Positions 34,756-45,604 of a stretch of 64,000 nucleotides of DNA are shown one piece after another. The stretch is taken from contig JALGAS010000003.1 in assembly GCA_023078685.1 (NCBI GenBank), positions 496,001 through 560,000 of the forward strand, in the 5' to 3' direction. This DNA is from Neopestalotiopsis rosae (Eukaryota > Ascomycota > Sordariomycetes > Amphisphaeriales > Sporocadaceae). A program made the position numbers and the translations under genes. How positions within the stretch are numbered: position 1 is the first letter of the stretch; every line of letters starts with the position of its first letter. The notes under the pieces are model-generated. The model did not search any database and was not told the origin of the DNA. It worked only from the letters and a program-made list of their open reading frames with translations.

Positions 34756-35687
34756 CTTCAGCTTAGCCCAAGCTTGGTAGAGAGATGCTCAGAATCGCCT
34801 CTTGTGTTGTCAATTAAATGTAATGAAGTTGGAGAAAGGATCAAAGAAGTCCAGGTGAAACAAAGTGAAGGGCTGTGTTTCTTGAAAGGTGCGTCTCGAG
34901 CAGATCGAGTGCAGGAAAATAAAATGGTTGCAAAGAAATTTATTGCGTTTGATGCAGCTGCTGCAGGGCACCGAGTGTCAGACCACCGGTTGGCATGGCA
35001 GGTGACGACACGAGTTCCCTCTAATTCGTGTTTCATAGCAACTGAAGGCAGTCCAAGTAGATGCATGTATCGAAATTCTGTTGCTATGGTTGCCCGTATC
35101 GAATATTCTTCTTTTGCCGATTTGAGCTCAGCTACTTTGATGTTCAATCGATGCTCTGCAGGGTCTTTGTGGGGGAGCTTGGCAAGCAGCAACAGCACTA
35201 AAGTAGTACATATGTACTGCATTCACTGTGGTAACCTTAGTTCCTTCCTCGTATTCTTGAGAGTCTGAGCAATCAGTCAGAATGACCATCAAGTCGACTA
35301 TTCGAGGAACTCCAGCTTCTCCCGGCCAAGCATTTGTTTCTGCATGCAGACATTGTACATTCAGTAATCAGGTGTACGTTGCTCCTATAGACAAGAGGTG
35401 TATGTAACAACCTTGGAGCTTACCTACCAGACCCTGGTCATGCATCCATCTAACCTGGGGTAAGGACGAGATGGCGCCAGAAACGCTTTCTCCACACTCG
35501 AACCTCGGCAGAGGGGATCATTAGAAAGGGCGGCTACACTCCACGGATCTTACGCAACGCCGGCTCATCATCTATTCCACTATAAATCATCAAGGCATAT
35601 TATTTTTCCTACTCTGAACGTATATCTATAACCCATATCTTCTCTTACTTGATTGATTCTTTCCAGCTAGAATCATAACAATCCAAC
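34756..35687. other. Divergent intergenic region upstream of the Lys-rich protein and hydratase genes
   Basis: Shared upstream region of two divergently transcribed genes. Small frames at 34621-35268 have no recognisable content. A TATA-like box for the hydratase is listed separately. Confidence 0.45.
35581..35586 (+). promoter_or_regulatory. TATA-like box of the MaoC/hydratase gene
   Basis: TATAAA lies about 100 bp upstream of the ATG at 35688, a plausible distance for a fungal core promoter with a short leader. Seen by eye only. Confidence 0.4.
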
Positions 35688-36733
35688 ATGAGTGGCCCAG
35701 GTGTCGGTTTCGAATATCCTGCCAAGGAGGCGACCTGGCTAAAGAGAGATGTTCTCCTCTTCGCCAACAGCATTGGTTGCACGCACGAGGAGCTTCACTT
35801 TCTTTACGTATGTTGCAGCGGCTACTTGATTGCTTCGTAGGCAATCTCACGCTAACATCTCTCTAGGAGCTAGACCCCAACTTTGCCGTCTTTCCTACCT
35901 ACCCCATCATCCTGCGTAAGTAGTTGTTCCGTTCGTGTCTCTGGAGTGACACGAAGTCTGACCGATCTCTAGCCTTCAAGACCAATACCCAAGAGGTCGT
36001 TGATTTCTATGCTGCCCAGAAGGCTGTTAAGATTCCCGGTGTTCCGGACTTTGACTCCACCAGAGTCGTGGATGGTCAGCGACTGGTCCAGTTCCTCAAG
36101 CCTCTGCCCACCTCGTCAGAGGGTAAGAAGTTTGAGATCCGCAACAAGGTGATTGGTGTCTACGACAAGGGCCGTCCTGGCTCCGTTGTCGAGACGCAGA
36201 CTGATCTGGTCGAGGTCAGCACCGGTGAGGTCTACACGCGGGCCATTGGCAGCGCCTTCTTTGTGGCTCAAGGCAACTGGGGTGGTCCCAAGGGCCCGGC
36301 GACAGAGAACTTCCCCCCGCCAAAGGGCAAGACCCCCGACGTCACGTTTGAGGACCAGACGACGCAGGAGACTGCACTGCTGTACAGACTGAACGGCGAC
36401 TACAACCCGCTGCACGCCCACCCAGAGCCCGGTAAGAAGATGGGCTTTGGAGGTGCCATTATTCACGGCCTCTACTCCTTCAACTCAACTGCACATGGTC
36501 TGCTCAAGAGTCTGGGTGCCAGCGATCCCAAGAACATCAAGGAGTACCAAGCTCGCTTTGCCAGCCCTGTCAAGCCTGGCGACAAGCTGGTGACCCAGGT
36601 TTGGAAGACGGGCGAGATCAAGGACGGGTGGGAGGAGATCAGGTTCGTGACCAGCGTCGAGGGCGGAAAGGTGTGCCTGAGCAACGGCCGAGCTCTCATG
36701 AAGGTTGTTGGTGCGGCCAAGACCAAGCTGTAA
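35688..36733 (+). CDS. MaoC-like (R)-specific enoyl-CoA hydratase 2, C-terminal TKL
   Basis: Exons 35688-35807, 35867-35915 and 35973-36733 give 309 residues. The protein is a double hot-dog fold: an N-terminal half related to the hydratase-2 substrate-binding domain, and a C-terminal half with the catalytic signature YRLNGDYNPLHAHPE followed by GGAIIHGLYSF. Asp and His of that motif activate water for hydration of trans-2-enoyl-CoA to (3R)-hydroxyacyl-CoA. In most fungi this activity is also part of the multifunctional beta-oxidation protein; this is a stand-alone version. The last three residues are TKL, a weak PTS1-like tripeptide, so peroxisomal location is plausible but not certain. Both introns are short (59 and 57 bp) with clean GT-AG ends, and the start has a good leader. 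Confidence 0.9.
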
Positions 36734-37120
36734 ATTTATGGAATCTGTTTTAGTTAGCAAGCCATCTCAAAGTTGAATGTTAAAAAAGAATACAATCATT
36801 TATCCCCCAATCCCTGAGAAAAGAAACCATATTTCCATTATATCTTGATGGTGTTCCGTTGTGTTACTCCGTGTGCTAAGTACGAGGAAGGCGCTTTAGC
36901 ACATCACTGTAGGTTCCTGCCCACCTAGTGCAGCCGCAGTAGAGTGCAGTGATCCAAAATTTGGGTGCCTTCCTTAGGCTCCAGTGTGAGATCCACAAAA
37001 CCATTTCAATCGCATGCCGGCCGTTTTATTCAGCAGAAACAAAAGATTATTTACTCTGATTGGTGATTATATACACACAATAGACTGCGGAGAAAACGAG
37101 ACTGTAATTGACTTCAGCAA
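36734..37120. other. Short intergenic region
   Basis: About 390 bp between tandem plus-strand genes. It should hold the hydratase 3' UTR and the cofactor E promoter. Nothing else seen. Confidence 0.5.
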
Positions 37121-38989
37121 ATGACTTCGGCCGTCAAGATAGGCGACCGGCTGTCTTACGATGGCGCCATCTGTACTGTCCGATATATCGGCGAAGTGGC
37201 TGGCACCTCGGGCTCCTGGATCGGTGTAGAATGGGACGACGCAACACGCGGCAAACACGATGGCTCCCACAAAGGGACGCGATATTTCTCCTGTGAGTGT
37301 GTTTACAATCGTTGCGGACCTCCGAGTCTAACCCTGTTCTAGGCAGATCAAAGTCGCCCACGGCGGCATCCTTTGTGCGTCCGACCAGGTCTGCAGAACG
37401 ACCACAGAGCTTCATCGCCGCTCTTCAAGACAAGTATACGGGAGAGGTATCGGCAGCAAGCGCACAAATTCGGTTCTCTGGAAAGATTGCCGAGGAAGTC
37501 GGCTTCCAGAAGATCCAGCGTCAACAGGCCAATCTAGCAGAGCTCAAGTTTGTCATCCTCGACGGTACCCGTATTGCATTTCCATATGCCGAAGGAGACC
37601 AGCGCATTGTTGCCACCTGCCCCAAGACGGTCGAGCTTGACCTTAGTCGAAACCTCTTTACCAACTTTGAGACCGTGGTAGACATATGCTCTGAGCTCCC
37701 AGTCCTGAGGAATCTCCGCTTAAAGTATGTTGAGAATTGCCTACTGCTTGTGATTTTACTTCTTTCATTCCAGATACACCTTGAGCACAAACTGACAATC
37801 ATTTAGTGGCAACCGTTTTCTTGATATACTAGAGGACGAAAATACCACACAAGCGCAAGCCATATTCAAGGATGTCAAAGAGTTGGCCCTCGAGGAGACG
37901 CTCTTGACCTGGGAGGAGTTGTGTCATGTTTCTTCCAAGTTTCAATCTCTCGCTACACTCTCTGCCGACCTCAATCAGCTTTCCCTCTTACCACAAGTTC
38001 CGGTTGGGACCCTCTCATCGACATTGCTTTCTCTGAGTCTAGAGTTCAACGACTTTACCTCGCTTTCAGATGTAGCGTGTCTTGGCCAGTTAAAGGCCCT
38101 CCGAAACCTACATATGAAGGGTAATAATATTGCAGCCATCACTTCTGAAGAATCTCTACAGCAACCTGTCTTCTCATCCACTTTACAATATCTGGACATG
38201 TCCTATAATCAGGTGTCTACGTGGGCCTTTGTTGACGATCTTCCTTCTTGTTTTCCCGGGCTCACTCAATTGCGATTCACCCACAATCCAATTTACGACA
38301 ATCCAGACCCTGACCACTCTGCACAATCCAAAGCCAGCACGGAGGAAGCCTATATGATGACTGTCGGTCGGCTAGCAAATCTCAAAGCTCTGAACTTTGG
38401 TAATATTTCAGCAAATGACCGGCAAGATGCAGAAATGTTTTACCTAGCACGCATCGGCAAACACCTCGCTGCAGTCCCTGAGAGTGAAGAGACCCAGGTT
38501 CTGTTGAACCACAAGCGATATGCTCAATTAGTGGATATATATGGCCCGCCTGTCGTCAACAGGCAGAAGGAGATCAATCCCTCATTTTTGGAAGCTCGTC
38601 TCATCACAGTTCGATTCACCTTCAAGCAGGTGGGTGAAAATGAAGACACCGAGAGGACAATTCAAATCCCCAAAAGCTTTGACATCTACCGTGTCAAGGG
38701 GATTGCTGGTAGACTATTTGCACGGGAGCCAATCAGCCTTCGCTTGATCTGGGAGACTGGGGAGTGGGATCCAGTTGCTGGGTTTGATGACGAGATGGGA
38801 GACAGCAGCGACGAGGAAGAAGAAGCAGAAGAGCCTGAACAACAAGATAGCACCTCAGTAGCAGAGTCTGGCAGAAAAGCTGGCCGATGGGTCAAGCGAG
38901 AGGTTGAGCTGCAAGAAGGTCCCCGACAACTTGGTTTTTGCGTGGACGGACTGGAAGCCAAGGTGCGGGTTGAATCTCGGCAAGCCTAA
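37121..38989 (+). CDS. Tubulin-folding cofactor E (TBCE/Pac2 type)
   Basis: Exons 37121-37292, 37343-37724 and 37807-38989 give 578 residues. The N-terminus is a CAP-Gly domain with the GKHDGSHKGTRYF signature, which binds the C-terminal tail of alpha-tubulin. Leucine-rich repeats follow (TVELDLSRNLFTNF, LRNLRLNGNRFLDI, STLLSLSLEFNDF, TLQYLDMSYNQVSTW). The C-terminal part is consistent with the family's ubiquitin-like domain (IQIPKSFDIYRVKG, RLIWETGEWDP), interrupted by an acidic insert (DSSDEEEEAEEPEQQD). This order, CAP-Gly, LRR, Ubl, is specific to cofactor E, which with cofactors C and D assembles alpha/beta-tubulin dimers. In the second intron I chose the distal acceptor at 37806 because it restores an LRR consensus; the nearer CAG at about 37771 does not. 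Confidence 0.94.
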
Positions 38990-39458
38990 GGGAAAATATG
39001 ATATGACTTGGATCAGTCATTTCTGGAAAAAGAAATTGGCTATACGTTTGAACACCAGTCACACACAAAAGCAATCACCAAATGCACCTGAAGCCGATTG
39101 GTCTTATCACCTGCATGACAAACCCTGCTGATTTGGACGGCAAGCTTCCACTTGCAAACGACAAGGTCCACTACATAAACTGACATTTCCACCTGGTCCT
39201 GAATCAACAAGGAAACGCTTGACAAGCCTTTGGTGGATTCCCCGGTTTCCTGTCGCATGCCGAAATTAATATTGTGATCCATGCCAGACTATTCTGAACA
39301 AAACTACCGCGCTGGAACCGAGCCACTTTCACAATTGCACGACAGCAGTGAGCGAGACTACTTGTGTTTCATTGGACTATTCAAAAATCCTGCTTACATT
39401 TCTCAAGTTTCATTCTTCAGTACCGCCTTGTTGCTCTGCTCGATCATTCATCAGCAAT
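38990..39458. other. Intergenic, cofactor E to CCCH gene
   Basis: No gene seen. The CCCH frame is open upstream to 39348, but that extension is Cys/Phe rich and unlike the rest of the protein, so it is probably leader. Confidence 0.5.
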
Positions 39459-40730
39459 ATGGCATCCATGGTTAAGCCAGGTCGATTCCATGCAGAGAGC
39501 CGTAGCCTTCCCACGATGGAGCAAACATCAGAATGCCCGTCATTGGTTGGCCATTTGCCTCAGTATTTCCTGGTCCGTCCAGATGTCGTCAAGCATACCG
39601 CGTCAGGTGCCGTGACGACCAAGGGTGCCATGGTACCACTCATTCCTATTGACCAGCTGCCGTCCTGGCTGGAAATTGCTGATGTTCCTCGCGAACTCTA
39701 CCCCGAGGACATCAAGGGTCTTACAAATCTAGGCAAAAGTAGCAAGGATTTTGACACTTATAACGTTTGTGTCATTTACCATGACAATGACTGTGGTACC
39801 TACGAGCCCCGAATGACATCTGGGCTCGACAAAATCAAGAATCAACATGGCAGAAATTCGAGCGGGGGCCGAATCATCACAGGTGTGCGCGATGAACCTG
39901 ACTCGAACTCTCGTGGACACAGCCAGAGGGCTTTGCAGAACCTCAGAAGTGACAATCTTGTCACAACGCCGGGTGAACATAATGCAATCGACGAAAGGCA
40001 AGTCGACACTCACGATGATATGGAATCCGGATCGAGCCGCCACGATGACAGCAGCTACGAACTCTCTGCTAGCCCGAACTCGTCCGAGACTTGTGCATCT
40101 GTTCTATCGAATAGCACCGACAAGGAGATTTTCTCTAGCCTTCGAGTCAAGAAGGGTATCGAGGAAAGCCGCCATGCACCGGAGACGACTGATATTTCTT
40201 CTGCTCTCGTTATACGAAAGCAGATACCTCCAAGTCCCACTGCGGGCTTGAATCCTCGGATCCCCTCATCTGTCCCGCTCCGGCCTCGCGAGCACTGTAA
40301 TCCCTGTGGAACACTTGATCGCAAGAGGATAGTGCCCTCCGGTAGCCAGGCGGCCGACAGCAGATACTCGCCCTCGCAGCCTTCGAGGTCTCTGGGCATC
40401 TCAGACCACCGTGGCGGCGGTGGCAGCGGCAGCTCAAGGTACGACGTACTGGGCTACTCTTCGCCCAGCAGTACCACAACAACGCACCGCCACGACACCA
40501 ACAACGATAACCGCAGCCTATTGTCATTAGGCGGTGGTAGTAGCACAACTTACTGCCGGCATTGGTGCCACCACAACACGTGCAAGTATGGTGCGGAGTG
40601 CAAGTACATTCACGAGATGCCCAAGACGCTCGAAGGGCTGAGCGCCGTTGGCCTATCCGACTGGCCCAAATGGTACAAGGCCGAGAAATACGGCTACGAA
40701 AAAGCATGGCCGAGATGCGCCAGTCCATGA
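39459..40730 (+). CDS. CCCH-type zinc-finger protein (frame probably broken near its end)
   Basis: Open frame of 423 residues starting MASMVKPGRF. A short N-terminal globular part (about 25-105) is followed by a long Ser-rich disordered region. Near residue 367 a C-x8-C-x5-C-x3-H finger is present (YCRHWCHHNTCKYGAECKYIH in outline), followed by LSDWPKWYKAEKYGYE. CCCH fingers of this spacing usually bind single-stranded RNA, so an mRNA-regulatory role is inferred. The frame ends abruptly as KAWPRCASP-stop. Coding-like sequence continues at once in the -1 frame to 41161 (next entry). An A5 run at 40699-40703 is the likely site of a missing base. No GT-AG intron that would join the two frames was found. 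Confidence 0.8.
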   Translation: MASMVKPGRFHAESRSLPTMEQTSECPSLVGHLPQYFLVRPDVVKHTASGAVTTKGAMVPLIPIDQLPSWLEIADVPRELYPEDIKGLTNLGKSSKDFDTYNVCVIYHDNDCGTYEPRMTSGLDKIKNQHGRNSSGGRIITGVRDEPDSNSRGHSQRALQNLRSDNLVTTPGEHNAIDERQVDTHDDMESGSSRHDDSSYELSASPNSSETCASVLSNSTDKEIFSSLRVKKGIEESRHAPETTDISSALVIRKQIPPSPTAGLNPRIPSSVPLRPREHCNPCGTLDRKRIVPSGSQAADSRYSPSQPSRSLGISDHRGGGGSGSSRYDVLGYSSPSSTTTTHRHDTNNDNRSLLSLGGGSSTTYCRHWCHHNTCKYGAECKYIHEMPKTLEGLSAVGLSDWPKWYKAEKYGYEKAWPRCASP

Positions 40731-41161
40731 ACCTCAATGGCCACTCCAACTATCCCGGCTTGACTCACCTAGGCGGTCCGCATCCTCCCTCGCCGTTGGC
40801 ATCCTCCTCTCGAGCGTCACTGCTGACCAAGCACCCAGAGAAGCAAGAGCTCCCCGCGGTGCAGCACCTGCAGCAGCACCAGCACTATCGTCACAATATC
40901 GGTCGCTACAGAGGCGCGGAAGGGGAGAAGCTGGCGAGCAAGATCACCAGGGACAAGAAGAAGATCAAGGGCCACTCGTCGTACTCGACTTCCTCCAAGA
41001 AGCCGACGGGTTACCAGGAAAAGGCTCTCTTGCAGATGAGACAGCGCGGTCAAGTGGAGCGTAAAGGAGTGCTGCGGGAGGGAGAAGAGGAGGACATGGA
41101 GAACAAGACGCGTGAAAATATCGTGGCGGAGGAGGAGCAAGACTTGATTAGTCTAGACTGA
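40704..41161 (+). CDS. Out-of-frame C-terminal continuation of the CCCH protein
   Basis: The frame that ends at 41161 overlaps the end of the CCCH frame and reads SMAEMRQSMNLNGHSNYPGL, then a Lys-rich basic part (SKITRDKKKIKG, SSKKPTGYQEKALLQMRQRG) and an acidic end DLISLD. Its composition fits a natural C-terminus better than the short tail of the upstream frame. One additional A in the 40699-40703 run would fuse both. It could be a real strain-specific frameshift, an assembly error, or a coincidental frame. Confidence 0.5.
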
Positions 41162-41730
41162 AAAGTGTTCGGTTTTTTCTTCTTCTAGTCTTGTGAGAAT
41201 ATGAACTGGGCTACTACAATGGGCTACTACAAAGTCAAGAAAGATGAAGGATGATGAGTTTTAGGAGAATATTGTCAGATATGGTACTACGAATGCATGT
41301 ATGTTACGCACTTGGATGATGCCGAGGCGATTCATGACCCTCTTTTGAATGAATGCGCCTTCTTTTCCTCCGTATTGATGGTCACTTGGTAATGCTTTTG
41401 TACGTGTGAACTGTGCGACAATTGCAGGTGTTTATTTTGCTCTTTGATTGTATAATATGAACTCCCAAACCATGCTCGAACAAAGGAACACGGCGTGATT
41501 TAAACGTACAACCAACCCTGGACGAAACTCCGGCGGCACGTAAGTCGTAGAAAATTTGTACAATAGTCTGTGTCTGTCTTCTCTTCACTCTCTCACTCTC
41601 TCTGGTATCACCCACTGCACGCCCCTGCCCTGACTTTCCAGCAATTTTCTCCCCCTTATCCCCAACTTCAAAGTTGAGTTAAGCAATCCCGTATGCGACT
41701 CCTGTTCATTGTCGGTGAGATGAAGGGCCT
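41162..41730. other. Convergent intergenic region with a 13-bp tandem duplication
   Basis: Tail-to-tail spacer between the CCCH gene and SDHB. A perfect 13-bp unit (tgggctactacaa) occurs twice head to tail at 41207-41232. A CT dinucleotide-like stretch lies at about 41580-41602. Confidence 0.6.
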
Positions 41731-42674
41731 TTAAAAAGACATCTCCTTCTTGATCTCGGCAATGGCGAGACCGGGGTTGAGGCCCTTGGGGCAGGTCCGC
41801 GTGCAGTTGAGAATGGTGTGGCAGCGGTACAGGCTCATGGAGTTGTCGAGGGCGGCCTTGCGCTCGCCCTTGCGCTCGTCGCGCGAGTCGGCGAGCCAGC
41901 GGTACGACTGCAGCAGGATGGCGGGGCCGAGATACTCCTCCGAGTTCCACCAGTACGACGGGCACGACGTGGAGCAGCAGGCGCACAGGATGCACTCGTA
42001 CAGGCCGTCGAGCTTCTTGCGGTCGGCCTTGCTCTGGCGGTATTCCCTGCCCTGTATAATTGAAAAAAAGTGGTCAGCTTTCGAGTACTATCAATTGGAA
42101 ATGACGGTGATCCATGTGAAAAGGCAGATCAAGGAAGTGGACATACATCAGGTGCAGGAGTATCTCTCTGCAGGTAGGGCTTGATGGACTTGTATTGCTT
42201 ATAAAAGTGCGTCAAATCGGGCACGAGATCCTTGACGACGTAGGTGTGCGGCAAGGGGTAGATCTTCATCTCCTTGGTGTCGGTAGGTATTCTGCACAGG
42301 CAGGCCAGTGTGTTGGTGCCGTTGATGTTCATGGCGCAGGAGCCGCAGATACCCTCGCGGCAACTCCGGCGGAAGGTCAGGGTCGGGTCGACCTCGTTCT
42401 TGATGCGCACGAGGGCGTCGAGCACCATGGGTCCGGTCTTGTTGAGGTCGAGGGTGTAGGACTGCATCCGCGGCTTCTCGGTGGGCTGGTCGGGGTTCCA
42501 TCGGTAGATCTGGAACGTCTTCATGCGGGAGTCGTCGGCACCCTTGGGGTTGGCCTGCACGGTGGCATCACCGACCGAAGCCATTGAGCGGGAGAAGATG
42601 GCGGCGGGCTTGACAAAGGCCGGTCGCGAGGCAGAGGCGAGGAGCCTCGAAGAGGTAGAGCGGAGAGCTGCCAT
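41731..42674 (-). CDS. SDHB: Succinate dehydrogenase iron-sulfur subunit, mitochondrial
   Basis: Exons 42674-42147 and 42051-41731 on the minus strand give 282 residues. The N-terminus ([20 protein letters not shown]) is a mitochondrial presequence. The 2Fe-2S domain carries the [12 protein letters not shown] cluster and a downstream Cys in ACLC. The C-terminal domain carries [13 protein letters not shown] and [11 protein letters not shown] for the 4Fe-4S and 3Fe-4S clusters. The subunit passes electrons from FAD in SDHA to ubiquinone in complex II. Residues lining the quinone pocket that are known fungicide targets (Pro in TSCPSYWW, His in YRCHTILNC) are the wild-type kind. The intron is 95 bp. 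An in-frame ATG 16 codons upstream (42722) is less likely because its product would start with a Ser run rather than a presequence. Confidence 0.97.
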
Positions 42675-43673
42675 TGTGGGCGATTTTAATTGGAAAGAGG
42701 AAGAAGAAGAATTGAGAGACAAAAGAGATGTTTTTTTGCAAAGAGTATTGCAAAAAAGTAGAGCAAGTCAATCAATCAATCAATGGATATCGAGGTCAAC
42801 TGCTCTCGAGACTGCAGACAAGAGGTATCAGAGGGACAAGAAACCAGCCAAGGTTCGTCCTTCTTGATGGGAAAATGTCGCGGTTTGGGTGTGCAGTCTA
42901 AACTAAACGGCGGTAGTTCAAAGGTGGTGGCAACGAATTGAGGATGTTGAAATCATCATCGACTTGGACTGAATGGGACCTCGCATGCTTCCGACCCGAT
43001 CGCACAGTGTGCTGGGGGGGCCCCGTGCCAATAATGTCTGTCCTTCCCTTTCCTTTCCTCGGCTTTCATCGACCAATCACTGGCCGCCTCTTGTTAAGCA
43101 ACCCAAAGCAGCTCGGACAGACACGAGACAGAGCCGGAACAGTTGGCGGATAGCTACGGCAGCTGGCAAACTAGTCTCTGCAGCTGTCGTGAATTGAATG
43201 AAGATCCCCTTGGCTGGATGAAGACATTGGCTATGGGTCTCTCGGAAAGCACCGGGTGTTGTTTGGTGTCGTTCATTTCAAATCTCGACTGGACAGTGGA
43301 ATCCTTGCGTGTTGGTTCGCGATAAGATAGTGGGCAGCTCCATTGAAGCACTACGTAGGTACAGGCAAGTGTCGATCTTAGTGCTTAATTTTGTACAGGC
43401 TGAGAATGTCTGAAATCGCGACAAACGAGAAAGAAACTTTACAGCCACACTAAATCCCAGACGCAAGGCGACATTCTTTTTATTTTCAGTCCTGATTCAC
43501 GACGATTGCTTCTCTTACCGTACACATACGAGCATATCACTCAATACTTTACGCCATATTTACCCATATATACTCTACAAAAATACAAAGGCACGAGCGA
43601 GGAGGCATTATGCTTGGATGAGAAGTTCTTGGGAGTTCCAGCTGTCCCATTCCAGAACTGCCTCATCTAAGCG
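42675..43673. other. Divergent intergenic region SDHB / PP2C, about 1 kb
   Basis: Shared upstream region of two genes for mitochondrial proteins, read in opposite directions. A TATATA-like stretch lies at about 43565. No gene seen. Confidence 0.5.
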
Positions 43674-44946
43674 ATGGCCACCACAGCAGCACCACGCCTG
43701 GTCTTGTCCAGGAGAGGTTTGCTCAACCAACAACGTATGCGCACGCAGCTCGAGTCTCGACGGTCAACTTTCCGTTTACTTACTCGCTTCTACAGTTTAT
43801 CCTCTTTGCCAACTAGCTTCGTCGCCGTCCCATAACAGTGTCTACTCCAGCGCTTTCTCCCTATTACATCATACCCGGTCCTTTTCGGCGCAAACGATAT
43901 TGCGATCGCAAGAACCTGAACCAGCCATGCGCAAATTCACCTACAACGCCGCTGCATCCTTTGCTGGAAAGAACGACAAATTAGATTATGCGAGCAACGT
44001 CTTTAATTTCAACCCATATAATCGCATACAACCACAGATCAAGCGCCCCAAATCGAAGCGGCCGCGCAGCGGACAGGATGCATTCTTCATTGCACGGGTC
44101 GGCGACACCAACTCCGTAGCTCTGGGAGTGGCAGATGGTGTCGGCGGCTGGGAGGAGAGCGGCGTCGACCCCGCAGATTTCTCGCACAGCTTTTGCGACT
44201 ACATGGCACTGGCAGCCTACGAGCACAAACCCGGTACCAGCCCGAACCTCTCGGCAAGGGGGCTCATGCAGAAGGGATACGACGAGGTCTGCAGCGACAA
44301 GAGTATACACGCGGGCGGCAGCACGGCTTGCGTGGCCATTGCCTCGGAAGACGGAAAGCTCGAGGTGGCGAATCTGGGAGACTCGGGCTTCATCCACCTA
44401 CGCCTCAACGGTGTGCACAACTACTCGGAGCCGCAGACGCACGCCTTCAACACCCCGTACCAGCTCTCCGTGGTGCCGGCCAGCATGCTGGCCCGGGCCG
44501 CCGCCTTTGGGGGGGCGCAGCTGTGCGACTACCCCAAGGACGCCGACGTGACGACGCACAACCTCAAGCACGGCGACGTCCTGGTGTTTGCCAGCGACGG
44601 CCTCTGGGACAATGTCTTCAACCAGGACATCCTCAAGCTGGCGAGCCGCATCATGACCAGGGCCGGCGCCTGGAAGTTCTCCGACGGGGGGATCCGCGTG
44701 GCCGACAACCTCGCCCCCTTTACGCAAGAGGCCGACACCACTCTGCAAGCCACCATTGCCGCCGAGATTGCGCTCGCGGCCAAGATTCTCAGCATCAACC
44801 AGCGCGTCGACGGGCCTTTTGCGAAGGAGGTACAAAAGTACTACCCCCAAGAGGACTGGCACGGTGGCAAGATTGACGACATTTGTGTCGTCGTGGTCGT
44901 CGTGTCAGAGGACGGAAAGACGCCGGCCGTTAAGGCCAAGCTGTAA
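43674..44946 (+). CDS. Mitochondrial-type PP2C protein phosphatase (PTC7-like) ending in AKL
   Basis: Exons 43674-43734 and 43796-44946 give 403 residues. The first exon is short and encodes MATTAAPRLVLSRRGLLNQQ, an Arg-rich amphipathic presequence; the 61-bp intron has a GTATGC donor and a TACAG acceptor. The PPM/PP2C core carries the metal and phosphate motifs ALGVADGVGGW, GGSTACVAI, ANLGDSGF, FASDGLWDN and KIDDICVVVV. The domain pattern matches PTC7/PPTC7, which in yeast dephosphorylates mitochondrial proteins and affects coenzyme Q synthesis. The protein ends VKAKL, a canonical PTS1, so dual mitochondrial and peroxisomal targeting is possible. The upstream frame beginning at 43618 is antedated by the better ATG at 43674, whose exon splices into the same phosphatase frame. 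Confidence 0.93.
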
Positions 44947-45604
44947 ACAATTCTGTTTGCGTTATAGACTTTTGCATTGGACAAAAAGCATTGAAGTGGC
45001 GTCAGAGGAACTAGGTAATTTGTTTTTGTTTCAGGTTATTGTCAAGAGGTGAGAAAGCATTCGGCATAGCATTTGCAGCGGTAATTTGTACACCACTGTT
45101 GAGAATACATATACAAAAAGCGCATGATATCAGGAATAGATTTCGAGCCCAATACTTATGGGACGTTTTTCCAAGACCGAGAAATAAAAAGACGGGCTAA
45201 GTTGACAATGTCAGTGATTAAACCCATCTTTAGACAATCTTGATTGCAGCGAGTGATGAATGCCGCGTGAGGGTCAAATCTAGGAACAAGATGCAAGTGG
45301 TGACCGGAGTGAGTGGTTGCTGGCAAGTGGCTTGGAAAAAGAAGGAGTTCTGTAGCTACAACCAATCCCAGCGCCTGCTCCTCGTCTGTCAGAGGCATTG
45401 ACCATGGAATGATCTCAACTTTCCCATGGACTGTATGGACACACTATATCATGCAACACTTGCCACCAAGATCGACTCAAACTTGTTGAGTTTGTTCATC
45501 TCCATAGTGTCGAGCTCAAGGGGCTATTCAGATGCCGAGGAGCAGTATAAATTAGTTTTTTGCTGTCGTTTTCGTTGCACAGCATTCGAACCGTCGCCGC
45601 CATC

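Noticed and set aside
37725..37775. Use of the proximal CAG acceptor in the second tubulin cofactor E intron
   Set aside because: It gives a frame ending soon in stop and breaks the LRR; the distal TTTAG at 37806 restores LNGNRF.
44398..44862. 154-codon minus-strand frame opposite the PP2C gene
   Set aside because: Shadow of GC-rich third codon positions in the phosphatase exon; no independent features.
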